From contig DEFL01000039.1 of the NCBI GenBank assembly GCA_002350845.1, positions 1-64,000 on the forward strand: a stretch of DNA of 64,000 nt. The letters run 5' to 3'. The translations under genes were made by a program, and so were the position numbers. The number at the start of each line of letters is the position of its first letter. Position 1 is the first letter of the stretch. This document shows positions 42,259 to 51,298 of the stretch, piece after piece. This DNA is from Christensenella sp. UBA2853. Its GTDB lineage: Bacteria; Bacillota; Clostridia; Christensenellales; Aristaeellaceae. The notes under the pieces are model-generated. The model saw nothing but the letters and a program-made list of their open reading frames with translations, was not told the origin of the DNA and made no database searches.

Positions 42259-43287
42259 ATGAAAATGGTATTCAAACCTGGCCGGCAAATGATCAGCCGG
42301 CTGCTGACACTGCTGGTTCTGCTAGTCATGATTCCGGTCATGGCCTTCGCCTCATCGGTTGGCACCGTCAACTGCTCTTCACTCAATCTTCGATCCAAGG
42401 CGAGTAAAGATTCCAAGTCGTTGCAAACCCTTCAAAAAGGTGATGAAGTGACCATTCTCAGCACTACCGGTGACTGGTATAAGGTGACTTATGGCAAATA
42501 CACCGGTTTTGTAATGAAGAAATTCATTACAAAGGGCAAGGCTGCTGCTTCCAATAATAATTCGAAAACATCCAATACAAGTACGAACTCCTCACAGTCG
42601 ACCATCCTTGCACAACTGAAGAAAATAGGAAAGCCTTCAGCCTGTGAATACGGAGCGTCAGGGAATAATGTCAAAAAACTGCAGAAATGCCTGGCGGTGT
42701 ATGGATATTATACCGGGTCGGTTGACGGAGATTATGGTCCGGGCACCAAAAGTGCTGTAAAAAAGCTTCAGAAAGCAAAGGGTCTCAAGCAGACAGGCAA
42801 TGCGGACAGTGCGACCATCGCTGCGATGTTCGGTGAAAAGGCTTCCGCTGCCAAGACCAACAGCAATGCATCAAACTCCTCGCCTTCAACAGAGCGTCTC
42901 AACTGGTTCAAGAACGGAGTAGACAGAATTCCCAAGGGTGCAACCTTTACTGTAAAGGATTGCAAGACGGGAAAGACGTTTAAATGCAAGCGCTGGTCTG
43001 GTGCCAACCACCTGGATGCTGAACCGCTGACGAAAAGTGACACAGCGGTCCTTAAATCCATTTATGGTGGCTGGACCTGGAAGAGACGTCCAATTCTGGT
43101 GAAATATAATGGAAGGGTATATGCCGCCTCCATGAACGGGATGCCTCATGGCACGTCGACGATCTCTGACAATAAGTTCAGCGGACATTTCTGCATCCAT
43201 TTTTATGGCAGCAAAACCCACGGGACAAAGAAAGTGGATGCAACTCACCAGAACTGTGTTGCAACAGCGATGAATTATTCCTGGTAA
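42259..43287 (+). CDS. Secreted SH3b and peptidoglycan-binding protein with unknown catalytic-like domain
   Basis: 342 aa from ATG 42259, six bases after AGGGGAG. The signal peptide (SRLLTLLVLLVMIPVMAFA) ends near AFA-SS. Then come an SH3b domain (VNCSSLNLRSKASKDSKSL to GKYTGFVMKKFI), a Ser/Asn/Thr linker, a PG-binding_1 repeat (NNVKKLQKCLAVYGYYTG to SAVKKLQKAKGL), a second linker and a C-terminal domain of about 125 residues. That domain carries clustered polar residues (NHLDAEPLT, SMNGMPHG, GHFCIHFYGSKTHGT, HQNC) that look like an active or metal site. I recall this domain in other Clostridia but not its function. Confidence 0.7.
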   Translation: MKMVFKPGRQMISRLLTLLVLLVMIPVMAFASSVGTVNCSSLNLRSKASKDSKSLQTLQKGDEVTILSTTGDWYKVTYGKYTGFVMKKFITKGKAAASNNNSKTSNTSTNSSQSTILAQLKKIGKPSACEYGASGNNVKKLQKCLAVYGYYTGSVDGDYGPGTKSAVKKLQKAKGLKQTGNADSATIAAMFGEKASAAKTNSNASNSSPSTERLNWFKNGVDRIPKGATFTVKDCKTGKTFKCKRWSGANHLDAEPLTKSDTAVLKSIYGGWTWKRRPILVKYNGRVYAASMNGMPHGTSTISDNKFSGHFCIHFYGSKTHGTKKVDATHQNCVATAMNYSW

Positions 43288-43322
43288 AAACCGGCTGCGG
43301 TCAAGCGAAGCCGACGTGTTTG

Positions 43323-43367
43323 AAAAACGGAACCGCGCAGCAAAACGCTGCACATGGTTCCGTTTTT
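43323..43367 (+). terminator. Terminator after the SH3b protein gene
   Basis: AAAAACGGAACC and GGTTCCGTTTTTTT pair around an inner GCAGC/GCTGC hairpin. Confidence 0.88.
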
Positions 43368-43522
43368 TTCATTGCCTATTCAAAGCACCAGGGGGGGAAG
43401 CCGGCACATACAACATGCGGTCTGTGGAATGCATTCTGAAGGTTCCTTCTTTATATGAGCATTACTGACGGCGTAGGCGGAACGGCTGTTCCGGATTGAC
43501 AGAAATCAGGTGTTTCCCTTGT

Positions 43523-43551
43523 TTGACAGAGCGCAGAAAAGCTGATACAAT
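43523..43551 (+). promoter_or_regulatory. Promoter of the hisS-aspS operon
   Basis: TTGACA (43523-43528) and TACAAT (43546-43551) with a 17-base spacer lie just upstream of the T-box leader. The stretch between the preceding terminator and this promoter (about 150 bases) shows nothing else. Confidence 0.85.
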
Positions 43552-43557
43552 ACGCGC

Positions 43558-43781
43558 CGATACATGGCTTGGATGGGAAGAACGTGCAATGCATCATCTT
43601 TCAGAGAGGAAGTCGTTGGCTGAAAGCTTCCGATGAATGCTGTTACGGGGACAACCCGGAGCCATCCGGTGAGAACCGGACGCATGCCTGCGATAAAGGC
43701 TGTGAGACGGACTGCGGTCCGTGAAGCAAGGGTGGCACAGCGAGTCATCGCCCCATGCAGGGTTCTGCATGGGCTTTTTTT
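43558..43781 (+). promoter_or_regulatory. T-box leader, tRNA-Asp specificity predicted
   Basis: Stem I landmarks are visible: AGAGAGGA (43603-43610) and GCTGAAAGC (43619-43627). The basal helix ATGGCT/AGCCAT and GGG/CCC bracket a specifier loop with GAC A at 43650-43653, an aspartate codon. The T-box AAGGGTGGCACAGCG starts at 43728; its TGGC bulge would pair with a tRNA ending GCCA, fitting tRNA-Asp (discriminator G) rather than tRNA-His (C). The antiterminator (GGG...CCC, GCG...CGC) competes with the terminator CCCATGCAG-GGTT-CTGCATGGG plus seven T at 43752-43781. Confidence 0.88.
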
Positions 43782-43811
43782 ACGAACGTGATGGCATAAA
43801 GGAGGAAAAGC

Positions 43812-45074
43812 ATGCTCACACAGGCACCAAGAGGAACAAGAGACGTACTGCCTACAGAGAGCTATCGGTGGCAGTATCTGGAAGCCAGAATGCGTACTGC
43901 TGCTGCGGAGGCCGGCTTCAGAGAAGTAAGGACCCCTGTTTTTGAACATACTGAACTGTTCGCCAGAGGTGTTGGAGACACGACGGACATCGTTCAGAAG
44001 GAAATGTATACTTTCAAGGATAAAGGCGACCGGTCCATTACGCTCAAACCGGAAGGCACTGCAGGTGCAGTGCGTGCATTTCTTGAGAGCAATCTTTATG
44101 CCGAACCCCTGCCGTGTAAGATGTATTATCTGTCTGCGCCGATTTTCAGATATGAGGCGCCCCAGGCGGGAAGACTCAGAGAACATCATCAGTTCGGCAT
44201 GGAATGCTTTGGAGCAAAGGATGCCACAGCAGATGCGGAGCTGATTCTTCTGGCTTACCGGCTGCTCAGCGGTCTGGGAGTCAGCAATCTGTCCGTGAAC
44301 ATCAATTCTATCGGATGCCCCAACTGCCGTCCTAAGTATAATGATGCGCTTCGTGCTTATCTGAGAGAGCATCTCGATGACCTTTGCGAAGACTGCAAAA
44401 ACCGCTATGAAAGAAATCCGCTGCGCGTTCTTGACTGCAAACAGGCAAAATGCCAGGCCGTTGTTGTACAGGCTCCGATTCTTCTCGATTATCTGTGTGA
44501 TGAATGCCGTGAACATTTTGTGGAACTGCAGTCCTGTCTGCAGGCCATGAATATTCCGTATCAGGTCAACCACAAGATTGTCCGCGGACTGGATTACTAT
44601 ACCAAAACCGTGTTTGAACTGATCACGAAGACGGAAAACGGCAACCTTACCGTCTGCGGCGGCGGACGATATGATCATCTCGTTGAGCAGCTCGGCGGTC
44701 CGGATATCCCTGCTGTTGGATTCGGCATGGGTCTTGAACGTGTACTTGTCCTGCTCGACGGTGAGGGCGTCGTCATTCCAAAGCCTGAGCTGTATGATGT
44801 GTTTGTGACCTATATGGGTGAGCATCGTCTGGATGCCTTCCGACTGGTTCAGTCCCTCCGTGAAGCCGGGCTGAAAGCGGACATGGATCATTGCAGCCGC
44901 AGCCTGAAAGCCCAGTTTAAATATGCCAATAAAACCGGAAGCCCTGTCACGGCCACCATCGGTGATGAGGAAGCGGCCAGCGGCACCGTCAAACTGCGCA
45001 ATATGACTTCCCGCGAAGAAGTAACGGTTCCTGTAGCAGAAGCTGCTGAAACAATCAGAAACATGCTGAAATGA
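43812..45074 (+). CDS. hisS: Histidyl-tRNA synthetase
   Basis: 420 aa, class II synthetase. Motif 2 is MYYLSAPIFRYEAPQAGRLREHHQF, the histidine-binding motif is RGLDYYTKTVFEL, motif 3 is VGFGMGLERVL, and a C-terminal anticodon-binding domain follows. AAGGAGG precedes the ATG. It is the first gene after the T-box and overlaps the upstream flank of aspS without a terminator between them. Confidence 0.97.
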   Translation: MLTQAPRGTRDVLPTESYRWQYLEARMRTAAAEAGFREVRTPVFEHTELFARGVGDTTDIVQKEMYTFKDKGDRSITLKPEGTAGAVRAFLESNLYAEPLPCKMYYLSAPIFRYEAPQAGRLREHHQFGMECFGAKDATADAELILLAYRLLSGLGVSNLSVNINSIGCPNCRPKYNDALRAYLREHLDDLCEDCKNRYERNPLRVLDCKQAKCQAVVVQAPILLDYLCDECREHFVELQSCLQAMNIPYQVNHKIVRGLDYYTKTVFELITKTENGNLTVCGGGRYDHLVEQLGGPDIPAVGFGMGLERVLVLLDGEGVVIPKPELYDVFVTYMGEHRLDAFRLVQSLREAGLKADMDHCSRSLKAQFKYANKTGSPVTATIGDEEAASGTVKLRNMTSREEVTVPVAEAAETIRNMLK

Positions 45075-45124
45075 CGCTAACTGCGTTGAAAGATCAAATA
45101 TACATCGAGAGGATGGAATACACC

Positions 45125-46906
45125 ATGCAAAACCGTACCCATACCTGTTCAGAACTTCGCCTGAGCGATGTCGGTAAGCGGGTTCAGCTTTCGGGCTGGA
45201 TGGAAAATGTCCGCGAAGTCGGCGGCTCCCTCGCTTTTGTCATTCTCCGCGATTTTTACGGAACGACACAGCTCGTCATTGAGACGGAAGAGATGATGCA
45301 GATCATCAGGGGCATCAACAAAGAGTCCACGATTTCCGTCTGGGGCACTGTGCGTGAACGCACAAGCAAAAACCCGAACCTGCCCACCGGTGACATCGAG
45401 GTTGTTCCTGAATCCATCGAGATTCTCGGCCGCTGCCGTTACAATGAACTGCCCTTCCAGATCAACCGCTCAAAGGATGCGGATGAATCGATCCGTCTGA
45501 AGTACCGCTATCTCGATCTGCGCAATCCTGATGTGAAGAAAAACATCATCATGCGGTGCAATGTGGTGGCTGAACTGAGAAAGGCCATGATGGAGCATGG
45601 ATTCCTTGAGATCACGACTCCGATTCTGACCGCTTCCTCACCTGAAGGTGCCAGAGACTATCTCGTTCCTGCCAGAAAGCACCCCGGAGAGTTCTATGCA
45701 CTGCCTCAGGCTCCTCAGCAGTTTAAGCAGCTGCTCATGACCTCCGGATTCGACCGGTATTTCCAGATTGCTCCCTGCTTCCGCGACGAAGACGCGCGCG
45801 GTGACAGAAGCCCGGGTGAGTTCTATCAGCTGGATATGGAAATGGCGTTTGCCTCCCAGGAAGACGTCTTCTCCGTGATTGAGGACGTTCTGCCGCCCGT
45901 CTTCGCCAAGTACGGAACATACAATCGCGCATCAGCTGCTCCGTTCAAGAGAATCCCTTATGTGGAAGCCATGGAAACCTACGGAACGGACAAGCCGGAC
46001 CTTCGTATCGATCTGAAGGCCCAGGATGTCACAGAACTGATGGGCGACATCGGATTTGGTCCGTTTGAAGGCAACACGGTCAAAGCTGTGCCTGTGAGCA
46101 ACATGACCTGCACGCGCAAACAGATCGACAAACTGTGTGCCGATGTTGAAGTGATTGCTGGCAATAAACCGTATTGGTTCAGAATGGATGAGAAGGGTGA
46201 ACTGGTCGGCGGAATTGCAAAATTCCTCCAGGAAAAGAAGGATCAGGTGGTAGCAGCTCTCGGTCTGAAACCCAACACGTTTGTCGGACTGACCTCCGGA
46301 AAGAAGATCGCTGCGCAGAAAACCATGGGCGCCCTGATCAAGCAGCTTGGTCTTCTCTGTCCTGAACACATGGACAAGGAGCAGTATGCCTTCTGCTGGA
46401 TCGTGGACTTCCCGATGTATGAAATCGGAGAAGAATCCGGGGAGCTGGAATTCTGCCACAATCCTTTCTCCATGCCCAACGGCGGTCTGGAAATCCTCAA
46501 AAAGGCCCAGAGGGGCGAAGTGGACCCGCTCTCCATTACTGCGTTCCAGTATGACGTGGTATGCAACGGCATTGAACTCTCTTCCGGCGCTGTCCGAAAT
46601 CATGACCCCGAGATCATGATTGAAGCTTTCAAGATGGTCAATCTTGGCGAGGAAGACGTAAAAGCCAAGTTCCCGGCCATGTATAATGCGTTCTGCTATG
46701 GTGCACCGCCGCATGCCGGCATTGCTCCTGGTGTTGACCGTATGGTCATGCTGCTTGCCGGAAGCGAAACGATCAGAGAAGTGATTCCGTTCCCGATGAA
46801 CAAGAATGCACAGGATCTGATGATGGGCGCACCTTCAAAGGTGGAACAGAAGCAGCTCGACGAACTGCATATTGCCATCGTTTCGGATCAGGCATCCGAA
46901 TCCTGA
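45125..46906 (+). CDS. aspS: Aspartyl-tRNA synthetase
   Basis: 593 aa from ATG 45125: MQNRTHTCSELR is the usual opening and AGGATGG lies 8 bases before it. The N-terminal OB anticodon domain, class II core with FRDEDARGDRSPGEFYQLD (motif 2) and GVDRMVMLLAG (motif 3), and the bacterial GAD insertion between them are present. No gatCAB genes are nearby, so whether it also charges tRNA-Asn cannot be judged. Confidence 0.96.
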   Translation: MQNRTHTCSELRLSDVGKRVQLSGWMENVREVGGSLAFVILRDFYGTTQLVIETEEMMQIIRGINKESTISVWGTVRERTSKNPNLPTGDIEVVPESIEILGRCRYNELPFQINRSKDADESIRLKYRYLDLRNPDVKKNIIMRCNVVAELRKAMMEHGFLEITTPILTASSPEGARDYLVPARKHPGEFYALPQAPQQFKQLLMTSGFDRYFQIAPCFRDEDARGDRSPGEFYQLDMEMAFASQEDVFSVIEDVLPPVFAKYGTYNRASAAPFKRIPYVEAMETYGTDKPDLRIDLKAQDVTELMGDIGFGPFEGNTVKAVPVSNMTCTRKQIDKLCADVEVIAGNKPYWFRMDEKGELVGGIAKFLQEKKDQVVAALGLKPNTFVGLTSGKKIAAQKTMGALIKQLGLLCPEHMDKEQYAFCWIVDFPMYEIGEESGELEFCHNPFSMPNGGLEILKKAQRGEVDPLSITAFQYDVVCNGIELSSGAVRNHDPEIMIEAFKMVNLGEEDVKAKFPAMYNAFCYGAPPHAGIAPGVDRMVMLLAGSETIREVIPFPMNKNAQDLMMGAPSKVEQKQLDELHIAIVSDQASES

Positions 46907-46935
46907 ATGCCGGAATTGTGATCCATAGACATCTG

Positions 46936-46973
46936 CCGGAGGACCGAATCATCGGCCCTCCGGTTTGTCTTTT
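46936..46973 (+). terminator. Terminator after aspS
   Basis: CCGGAGG (46936-46942) and CCTCCGG (46957-46963) pair, followed by TTTGTCTTTT. Confidence 0.82.
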
Positions 46974-47001
46974 GCAAGGTCTGCACCATGGATTTCTTGT
47001 G

Positions 47002-47030
47002 TTGAAATCAGAGTGTGTTTCTGCTATACT
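47002..47030 (+). promoter_or_regulatory. Promoter of the Asp23-nusB-folD-xse-ispA cluster
   Basis: TTGAAA (47002-47007) and TATACT (47025-47030) are 17 bases apart, 65 bases before the first gene. The following genes are tightly packed or overlapping to 55848 with no clear internal terminator. Confidence 0.75.
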
Positions 47031-47094
47031 CCATTGTGTTCTCGTATGAGATCATGAACCGGATAGGTCCGGCTGTATACAGGAGGTGCCGGTT

Positions 47095-47577
47095 ATGGCG
47101 AGCAAAAAAGATAATTTGCCTGTGAATATTCAGGAAGAGCAGGAGCAGGGGAGCTCCATTACGTATGCTCCGGAAGTGCTCAATATTATTACGCTGACAG
47201 CAGTGAATGAAGTGGAAGGAATCGCCGGACTGAGCAATGCGAACGGCAGTCTGCTCAGAAAGGGAAATACGGCAAAGGGAATTCGCATCGAACAGAGCCC
47301 TGAAGAGGTATCTGTGGAGTTGTTCCTCGTCGTCGAATACGATCGTCCGATTCAGAAGGTTGCTGCTGAAGTTCAGGAGAATGTGCGCAAGACCATCGAA
47401 GGCATGACCGGAATGCATGTTGTCCGTGTCGATGTGCATATTACCGGTGTGAGTTTCGAGAAGGAAAACACTGTTTCAGCGAGCGCTGCAAAAAAGGCAA
47501 AGCTGACGAGTGACAATTCCGATGCCATGAAAATCTCTGAAATCACCATCGAAGACGAAGAGAACGACAAGAAATAA
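47095..47577 (+). CDS. Asp23/Gls24-family envelope stress protein
   Basis: 160 aa from ATG 47095 (GGAGG 8 bases upstream). The Asp23 core (SITYAPEVLNIITLTAVNEVEGIAGL, then GIRIEQSPEEVSVELFLVVEYDRPI and VQENVRKTIEGMTGMHV) is complete. Members are membrane-associated, abundant proteins linked to cell-wall stress and are often found next to nusB in Clostridia. The basic C-terminal tail is species-specific. Confidence 0.9.
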   Translation: MASKKDNLPVNIQEEQEQGSSITYAPEVLNIITLTAVNEVEGIAGLSNANGSLLRKGNTAKGIRIEQSPEEVSVELFLVVEYDRPIQKVAAEVQENVRKTIEGMTGMHVVRVDVHITGVSFEKENTVSASAAKKAKLTSDNSDAMKISEITIEDEENDKK

Positions 47578-47595
47578 AAGAGACGGAGCGAAAGC

Positions 47596-48045
47596 ATGTC
47601 AAGAGCAATTGCACGCAATGCTGCTATGCAGATGATTTTTGAGCGTCTGTCCGGTGGCCAGGGCGGAGAAGATACTCTGCTGATGGTATACAATGAATTA
47701 CGTGACGAAGGCACAAAGTCTGTCAATGCGGATGATCCGTCGCTGAAAGATCGTGCATACATCCAGGCTGCTTTTGAAGGCGTTATGGAGCATCTTGATG
47801 AGATTGACCAGGCGCTTGCGAAACACAGTAAAAACTGGAGACTGGACCGGATGGGTTCCGTAGATCTGACCATTCTCCGCCTGGCAGCATGGGAGATCCT
47901 TTTTGCTGAGGGCTGGGACGTGCCCGGCTCCGTAGCCATCTCAGAAGCAGTGCATCTTGCAAAACAGTATGCTGATGAGGATTCAGGCAGATTTATCAAC
48001 GGCGTACTGGGAAGCCTTCTGAGAGAAAAAGAGGCTGCAGAATGA
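47596..48045 (+). CDS. nusB: Transcription antitermination factor NusB
   Basis: 149 aa, all helical. SRAIARNAAMQMIFERL at the start and VDLTILRLAAWEILFAEG to ISEAVHLAKQYADEDSGRFINGVLG near the end are the family signatures. NusB with NusE binds boxA RNA to support rRNA transcription. Its stop overlaps the next start (ATGA). Confidence 0.96.
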   Translation: MSRAIARNAAMQMIFERLSGGQGGEDTLLMVYNELRDEGTKSVNADDPSLKDRAYIQAAFEGVMEHLDEIDQALAKHSKNWRLDRMGSVDLTILRLAAWEILFAEGWDVPGSVAISEAVHLAKQYADEDSGRFINGVLGSLLREKEAAE

Positions 48046-49016
48046 ACATTATCATTGGCCTGGACACAAGCTGTTACACAACAAGCTGTGCCGCCGTCAC
48101 AACCGATGGAAATGTGCTTGCATCCTGCCGCAAGCTGCTTCCTGTGAGGCAGGGAGAGCGCGGTTTAAGACAGTCTGAAGCGGTATTTACGCATGTCAGG
48201 CAGCTGCCGGCATTGATGGAAGAGCTTGGACAATATACAAGCGGGCATCGGATTGTTGCCGTCTGCTCTTCGGCCAGACCGAGGGATGCAGAAGACTCAT
48301 ATATGCCGGTCTTTACAGTAGGGGAAGCTCATGGGCGTGCGCTCGCTGCGATGCTCGGCGTCCCCTTCTTTTTTTCCACACATCAGAGAGGACACCTTGC
48401 AGCGGCTCAGATTGATTCCGGCATTGAGGACGGAGATTTTCTTGCTGTCCATCTGTCCGGCGGAACGACGGAACTGCTTGCAATGCAGGGGAATACACTG
48501 AATCTGCTCGGGGGCACGCTGGATTTGCATGCCGGTCAGCTGGTGGATCGGTGCGGTGTTGCCATGGGACTACCGTTTCCTGCGGGCCCTTCGCTCGAAC
48601 AGCTGGCGGTACAGGGGCATGCGCAGGCGCGGATTCCGGTATCCATGGCCGACCGGGATCTGTCGTGCCATCTCTCCGGCGCTGAAACGCGCGTCCTTCA
48701 GTGGGTCCGCGAAGGGACAATGGAGCGATCGGATATCGCCCTGGAAGTTTATGATGTCCTTGCCAGAAGCGTTGCAAGAATGATTCTTGCGGGCGAAATG
48801 GAAACAGGGATTTCCCAGGTGCTGATTGCGGGCGGGGTTGCCTCATCGAAACTGTTTCGGCAGATGGTGACTGCCCGGATCCACAAAAAAAGCGATCTGC
48901 ATGTCTGCTTCGGCAGGCCTGAATACTCGGGAGATAATGCAGTCGGAGCGGCCATGATTGGCAGAAAACGATATATGACAGGAGGAGTTGAAGGAGATGT
49001 CAGCAGTTCTTCTTGA
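48042..49016 (+). CDS. TsaD/Kae1-like ASKHA protein (TsaD paralogue)
   Basis: 324 aa. The ASKHA fold is visible: IIIGLDTSCYTTSCAAV, the metal pair His 114 and His 118 in STHQRGHLAAA, LAVHLSGGTTELL and LIAGGVASSKLFRQ. True TsaD makes the t6A base of tRNA with TsaB and TsaE. This protein is diverged from TsaD (HQRGH in place of HMEGH; no TsaB or TsaE next to it), and similar genes sit between nusB and folD in other Clostridia as I recall. It is probably an extra paralogue; a t6A role is not shown. Confidence 0.8.
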   Translation: MNIIIGLDTSCYTTSCAAVTTDGNVLASCRKLLPVRQGERGLRQSEAVFTHVRQLPALMEELGQYTSGHRIVAVCSSARPRDAEDSYMPVFTVGEAHGRALAAMLGVPFFFSTHQRGHLAAAQIDSGIEDGDFLAVHLSGGTTELLAMQGNTLNLLGGTLDLHAGQLVDRCGVAMGLPFPAGPSLEQLAVQGHAQARIPVSMADRDLSCHLSGAETRVLQWVREGTMERSDIALEVYDVLARSVARMILAGEMETGISQVLIAGGVASSKLFRQMVTARIHKKSDLHVCFGRPEYSGDNAVGAAMIGRKRYMTGGVEGDVSSSS

Positions 49017-49848
49017 TGGGAAAATGCTTGCTGCACGGCGTGAAGAGGAAACGCTTCAGCGCGTGAATGCTCTCAAAGCCCGGGGTATTGAGCCCGGTCT
49101 TGCGTTTATCCTGGTTGGGGAAGATCCGGCGAGCAAAGTGTATGTGCGCTCAAAGAACAAAGCGTGTGAGCGTTGCGGAATTCGTTCTGTCACATGCCAT
49201 CTTCCGGAAGATGTGACGCAGGAAGAGCTCGAAAGAGAATTGAAAAAGCTTGCGGATGATCCGTCTGTTCACGGCATGCTTCTTCAGCTGCCGATTCCGC
49301 GGCATTTGGATGAGGCGGCTGCACTGGCGTGCATACCGCCGGAAAAGGATGTGGATGGATTCCATCCCGTCAATGCAGGAAATCTTGTCAATGGCATTCC
49401 CGGCATCAGGTCCTGCACACCGCTTGGCATTATGGACCTGATTGCGCTTTCTGGCGTGAAGACGGAAGGAAAGCATGCTGTTGTGATCGGACGGAGCGCG
49501 ATTGTGGGCAAACCGGCTGCGCTGCTTCTGCTGGAAGCGAACTGCACGGTCACGATTTGTCATTCCAGAACGGTTGATCTCGCGAAGTATACAAGAGAAG
49601 CTGATATTCTTGTGTCTGCTGTCGGCAAGGCAGGACTGATCACAGGGGATATGGTGAAACCGGGAGCAGTCGTGATCGATGCCGGAATTGCCAGAGTGGA
49701 TGGGAAAGTCGTCGGGGATGTTGACAGGCAGAGCGTTGAACCGATTGCCGGTTTCCTTTCGCCGGTTCCCGGTGGATGCGGCCCGATGACGATTGCCGAA
49801 TTGATGGTGAATACGCTGAATATTGCCGAGGCGAAGGCAAATGTTTGA
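48997..49848 (+). CDS. folD: Methylenetetrahydrofolate dehydrogenase/cyclohydrolase
   Basis: 283 aa from ATG 48997 (GGAGGAG 9 bases upstream), overlapping the previous gene. The catalytic Tyr-Lys region SKVYVRSKNKACERCGI, GMLLQLPIPRHLDE, PPEKDVDGFHPVNAG and the NADP loop VVIGRSAIVGKPAA are present. The bifunctional enzyme interconverts methylene-, methenyl- and formyl-THF. Confidence 0.97.
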   Translation: MSAVLLDGKMLAARREEETLQRVNALKARGIEPGLAFILVGEDPASKVYVRSKNKACERCGIRSVTCHLPEDVTQEELERELKKLADDPSVHGMLLQLPIPRHLDEAAALACIPPEKDVDGFHPVNAGNLVNGIPGIRSCTPLGIMDLIALSGVKTEGKHAVVIGRSAIVGKPAALLLLEANCTVTICHSRTVDLAKYTREADILVSAVGKAGLITGDMVKPGAVVIDAGIARVDGKVVGDVDRQSVEPIAGFLSPVPGGCGPMTIAELMVNTLNIAEAKANV

Positions 49849-51298
49849 ACATGTGGTTACCAGTTCACGGGGCGGAGATGAGAAGCCAAAGCAGATCATC
49901 TCCGTATCTGAACTGAATCATCTTGTCGCCATGCATCTCAGAAGCGCCCATCTTACAGGACTGTATGTGCGCGGGCAGGTCTCGGGATTCAGTGTGAACA
50001 GCGGCCATTGGTATTTTGAACTCAAAGACAGCAATGAAGTTGTCATCCGATGCGCGGCGTGGCGAAGTTCAAATGTTCGTATGAAAGCACCGAAGAACGG
50101 TGATCAGGTGATTGTCCACGGTACGGTCAATTACTATGAGCCGCGTGGAAGTGTTTCCTTTGTTGTGGATTCCATGCAGGCGGATGGTCAGTCTGATCTG
50201 TATCTTCGCTTTCTTCAGCTGAAGGAACAATTAAAGGCGGAAGGCCTTTTTGATCCGGAAAGAAAACGTCCGCTGCCCAGACGGCCCAGAAAAATCGCCA
50301 TGGTCACAAGTCAGCAGGGCGCAGTGATTCACGACGTATGCCGGGTTGCCCGGAACAGGGATCCCGGCGTTTCGATTGTTCTTCTGCCGGTCCCGGTTCA
50401 GGGTGCAGCTGCAGCTCCGGGAATTGTCAGGGGCATTCAGGTGGCCGGAACCATTCCGGATGTTGATGTGATTATTGTCGGCCGCGGCGGCGGATCGATG
50501 GAAGATTTATGGTGCTTTAATGATGAGCGCGTGGTGAGGGCCATCGCTGCATCACCTGTCCCGGTCATTTCAGGAATCGGGCATGACACGGACACGACGC
50601 TGTCTGATTTTGCTGCGGATGTCCGTGCTGCAACCCCGAGTCAGGCGGCTGAATTTGCCGTACCGGATCTGTCAGGCATTCGTACCATGATGACCGCTTT
50701 GAGAGAGCGGTTGCACCGCGTTGTTGCAGGACGCCTTGATCAGACGAATCTGCGACTGGTCCGGAACCAGAGCCGCATGGAAAAGGCATCACCGTTTGCA
50801 CGCATTGAACGGCTGGAGCATGCAGCCGGACTGCTGAAAGTCCGGCTGGCGTCTGCAGCAGATATGACACTGAACACCCGGCAGTTCGATATTGAAGCTG
50901 CCCGTGCTAAGCTGACGGATGCATCTCACCGTATCCCGGAGGAAGCACAGGAAAGAATCGATCAGCTGTCCAGGCGCATGGTTCTGTGCTCTCCGGAAAA
51001 GCAGATCATTGCGCTCGAGCGGGTGATGGCTGACAGAAAAGTATCCATGCACAATTCGATCACTCAGCACATCCACCGAATGGACACCGGCATCAGGGAA
51101 CTGCAGGCCAAAATGCATGCAATGAATCCGAGCGGGGTGCTCGAGAGAGGATATGCATTCGTCACAAGCGGAAGTCATATTGTTCAAAGCGCTGTGTCAG
51201 CCCCTGAGTCCATGACTCTTCATTTTCATGACGGATTGGTACATGTGCAGCGCACAGAGACAGAGGTGGAAAAGAATGGAAAAAACGATGACATTTGA
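49841..51298 (+). CDS. xseA: Exodeoxyribonuclease VII large subunit
   Basis: 485 aa from ATG 49841, overlapping folD by 8 bases. An N-terminal OB domain (LYVRGQVSGFSVNSGHWYF) is followed by the catalytic domain (IAMVTSQQGAVIHDV, VIIVGRGGGSMEDLWCFNDE, SGIGHDTDTTLSDFAADVRA) and a coiled-coil C-terminus that binds XseB subunits. Confidence 0.96.
   Translation: MFEHVVTSSRGGDEKPKQIISVSELNHLVAMHLRSAHLTGLYVRGQVSGFSVNSGHWYFELKDSNEVVIRCAAWRSSNVRMKAPKNGDQVIVHGTVNYYEPRGSVSFVVDSMQADGQSDLYLRFLQLKEQLKAEGLFDPERKRPLPRRPRKIAMVTSQQGAVIHDVCRVARNRDPGVSIVLLPVPVQGAAAAPGIVRGIQVAGTIPDVDVIIVGRGGGSMEDLWCFNDERVVRAIAASPVPVISGIGHDTDTTLSDFAADVRAATPSQAAEFAVPDLSGIRTMMTALRERLHRVVAGRLDQTNLRLVRNQSRMEKASPFARIERLEHAAGLLKVRLASAADMTLNTRQFDIEAARAKLTDASHRIPEEAQERIDQLSRRMVLCSPEKQIIALERVMADRKVSMHNSITQHIHRMDTGIRELQAKMHAMNPSGVLERGYAFVTSGSHIVQSAVSAPESMTLHFHDGLVHVQRTETEVEKNGKNDDI

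Noticed and set aside
43506..44891. 461-residue minus-strand frame across the T-box and hisS
   Set aside because: It runs through a structured leader and the antisense of hisS; no binding site or motif.
48988..48996. Upstream TTG start for folD
   Set aside because: It lies within the ribosome binding site GGAGGAG; ATG 48997 is at correct distance.
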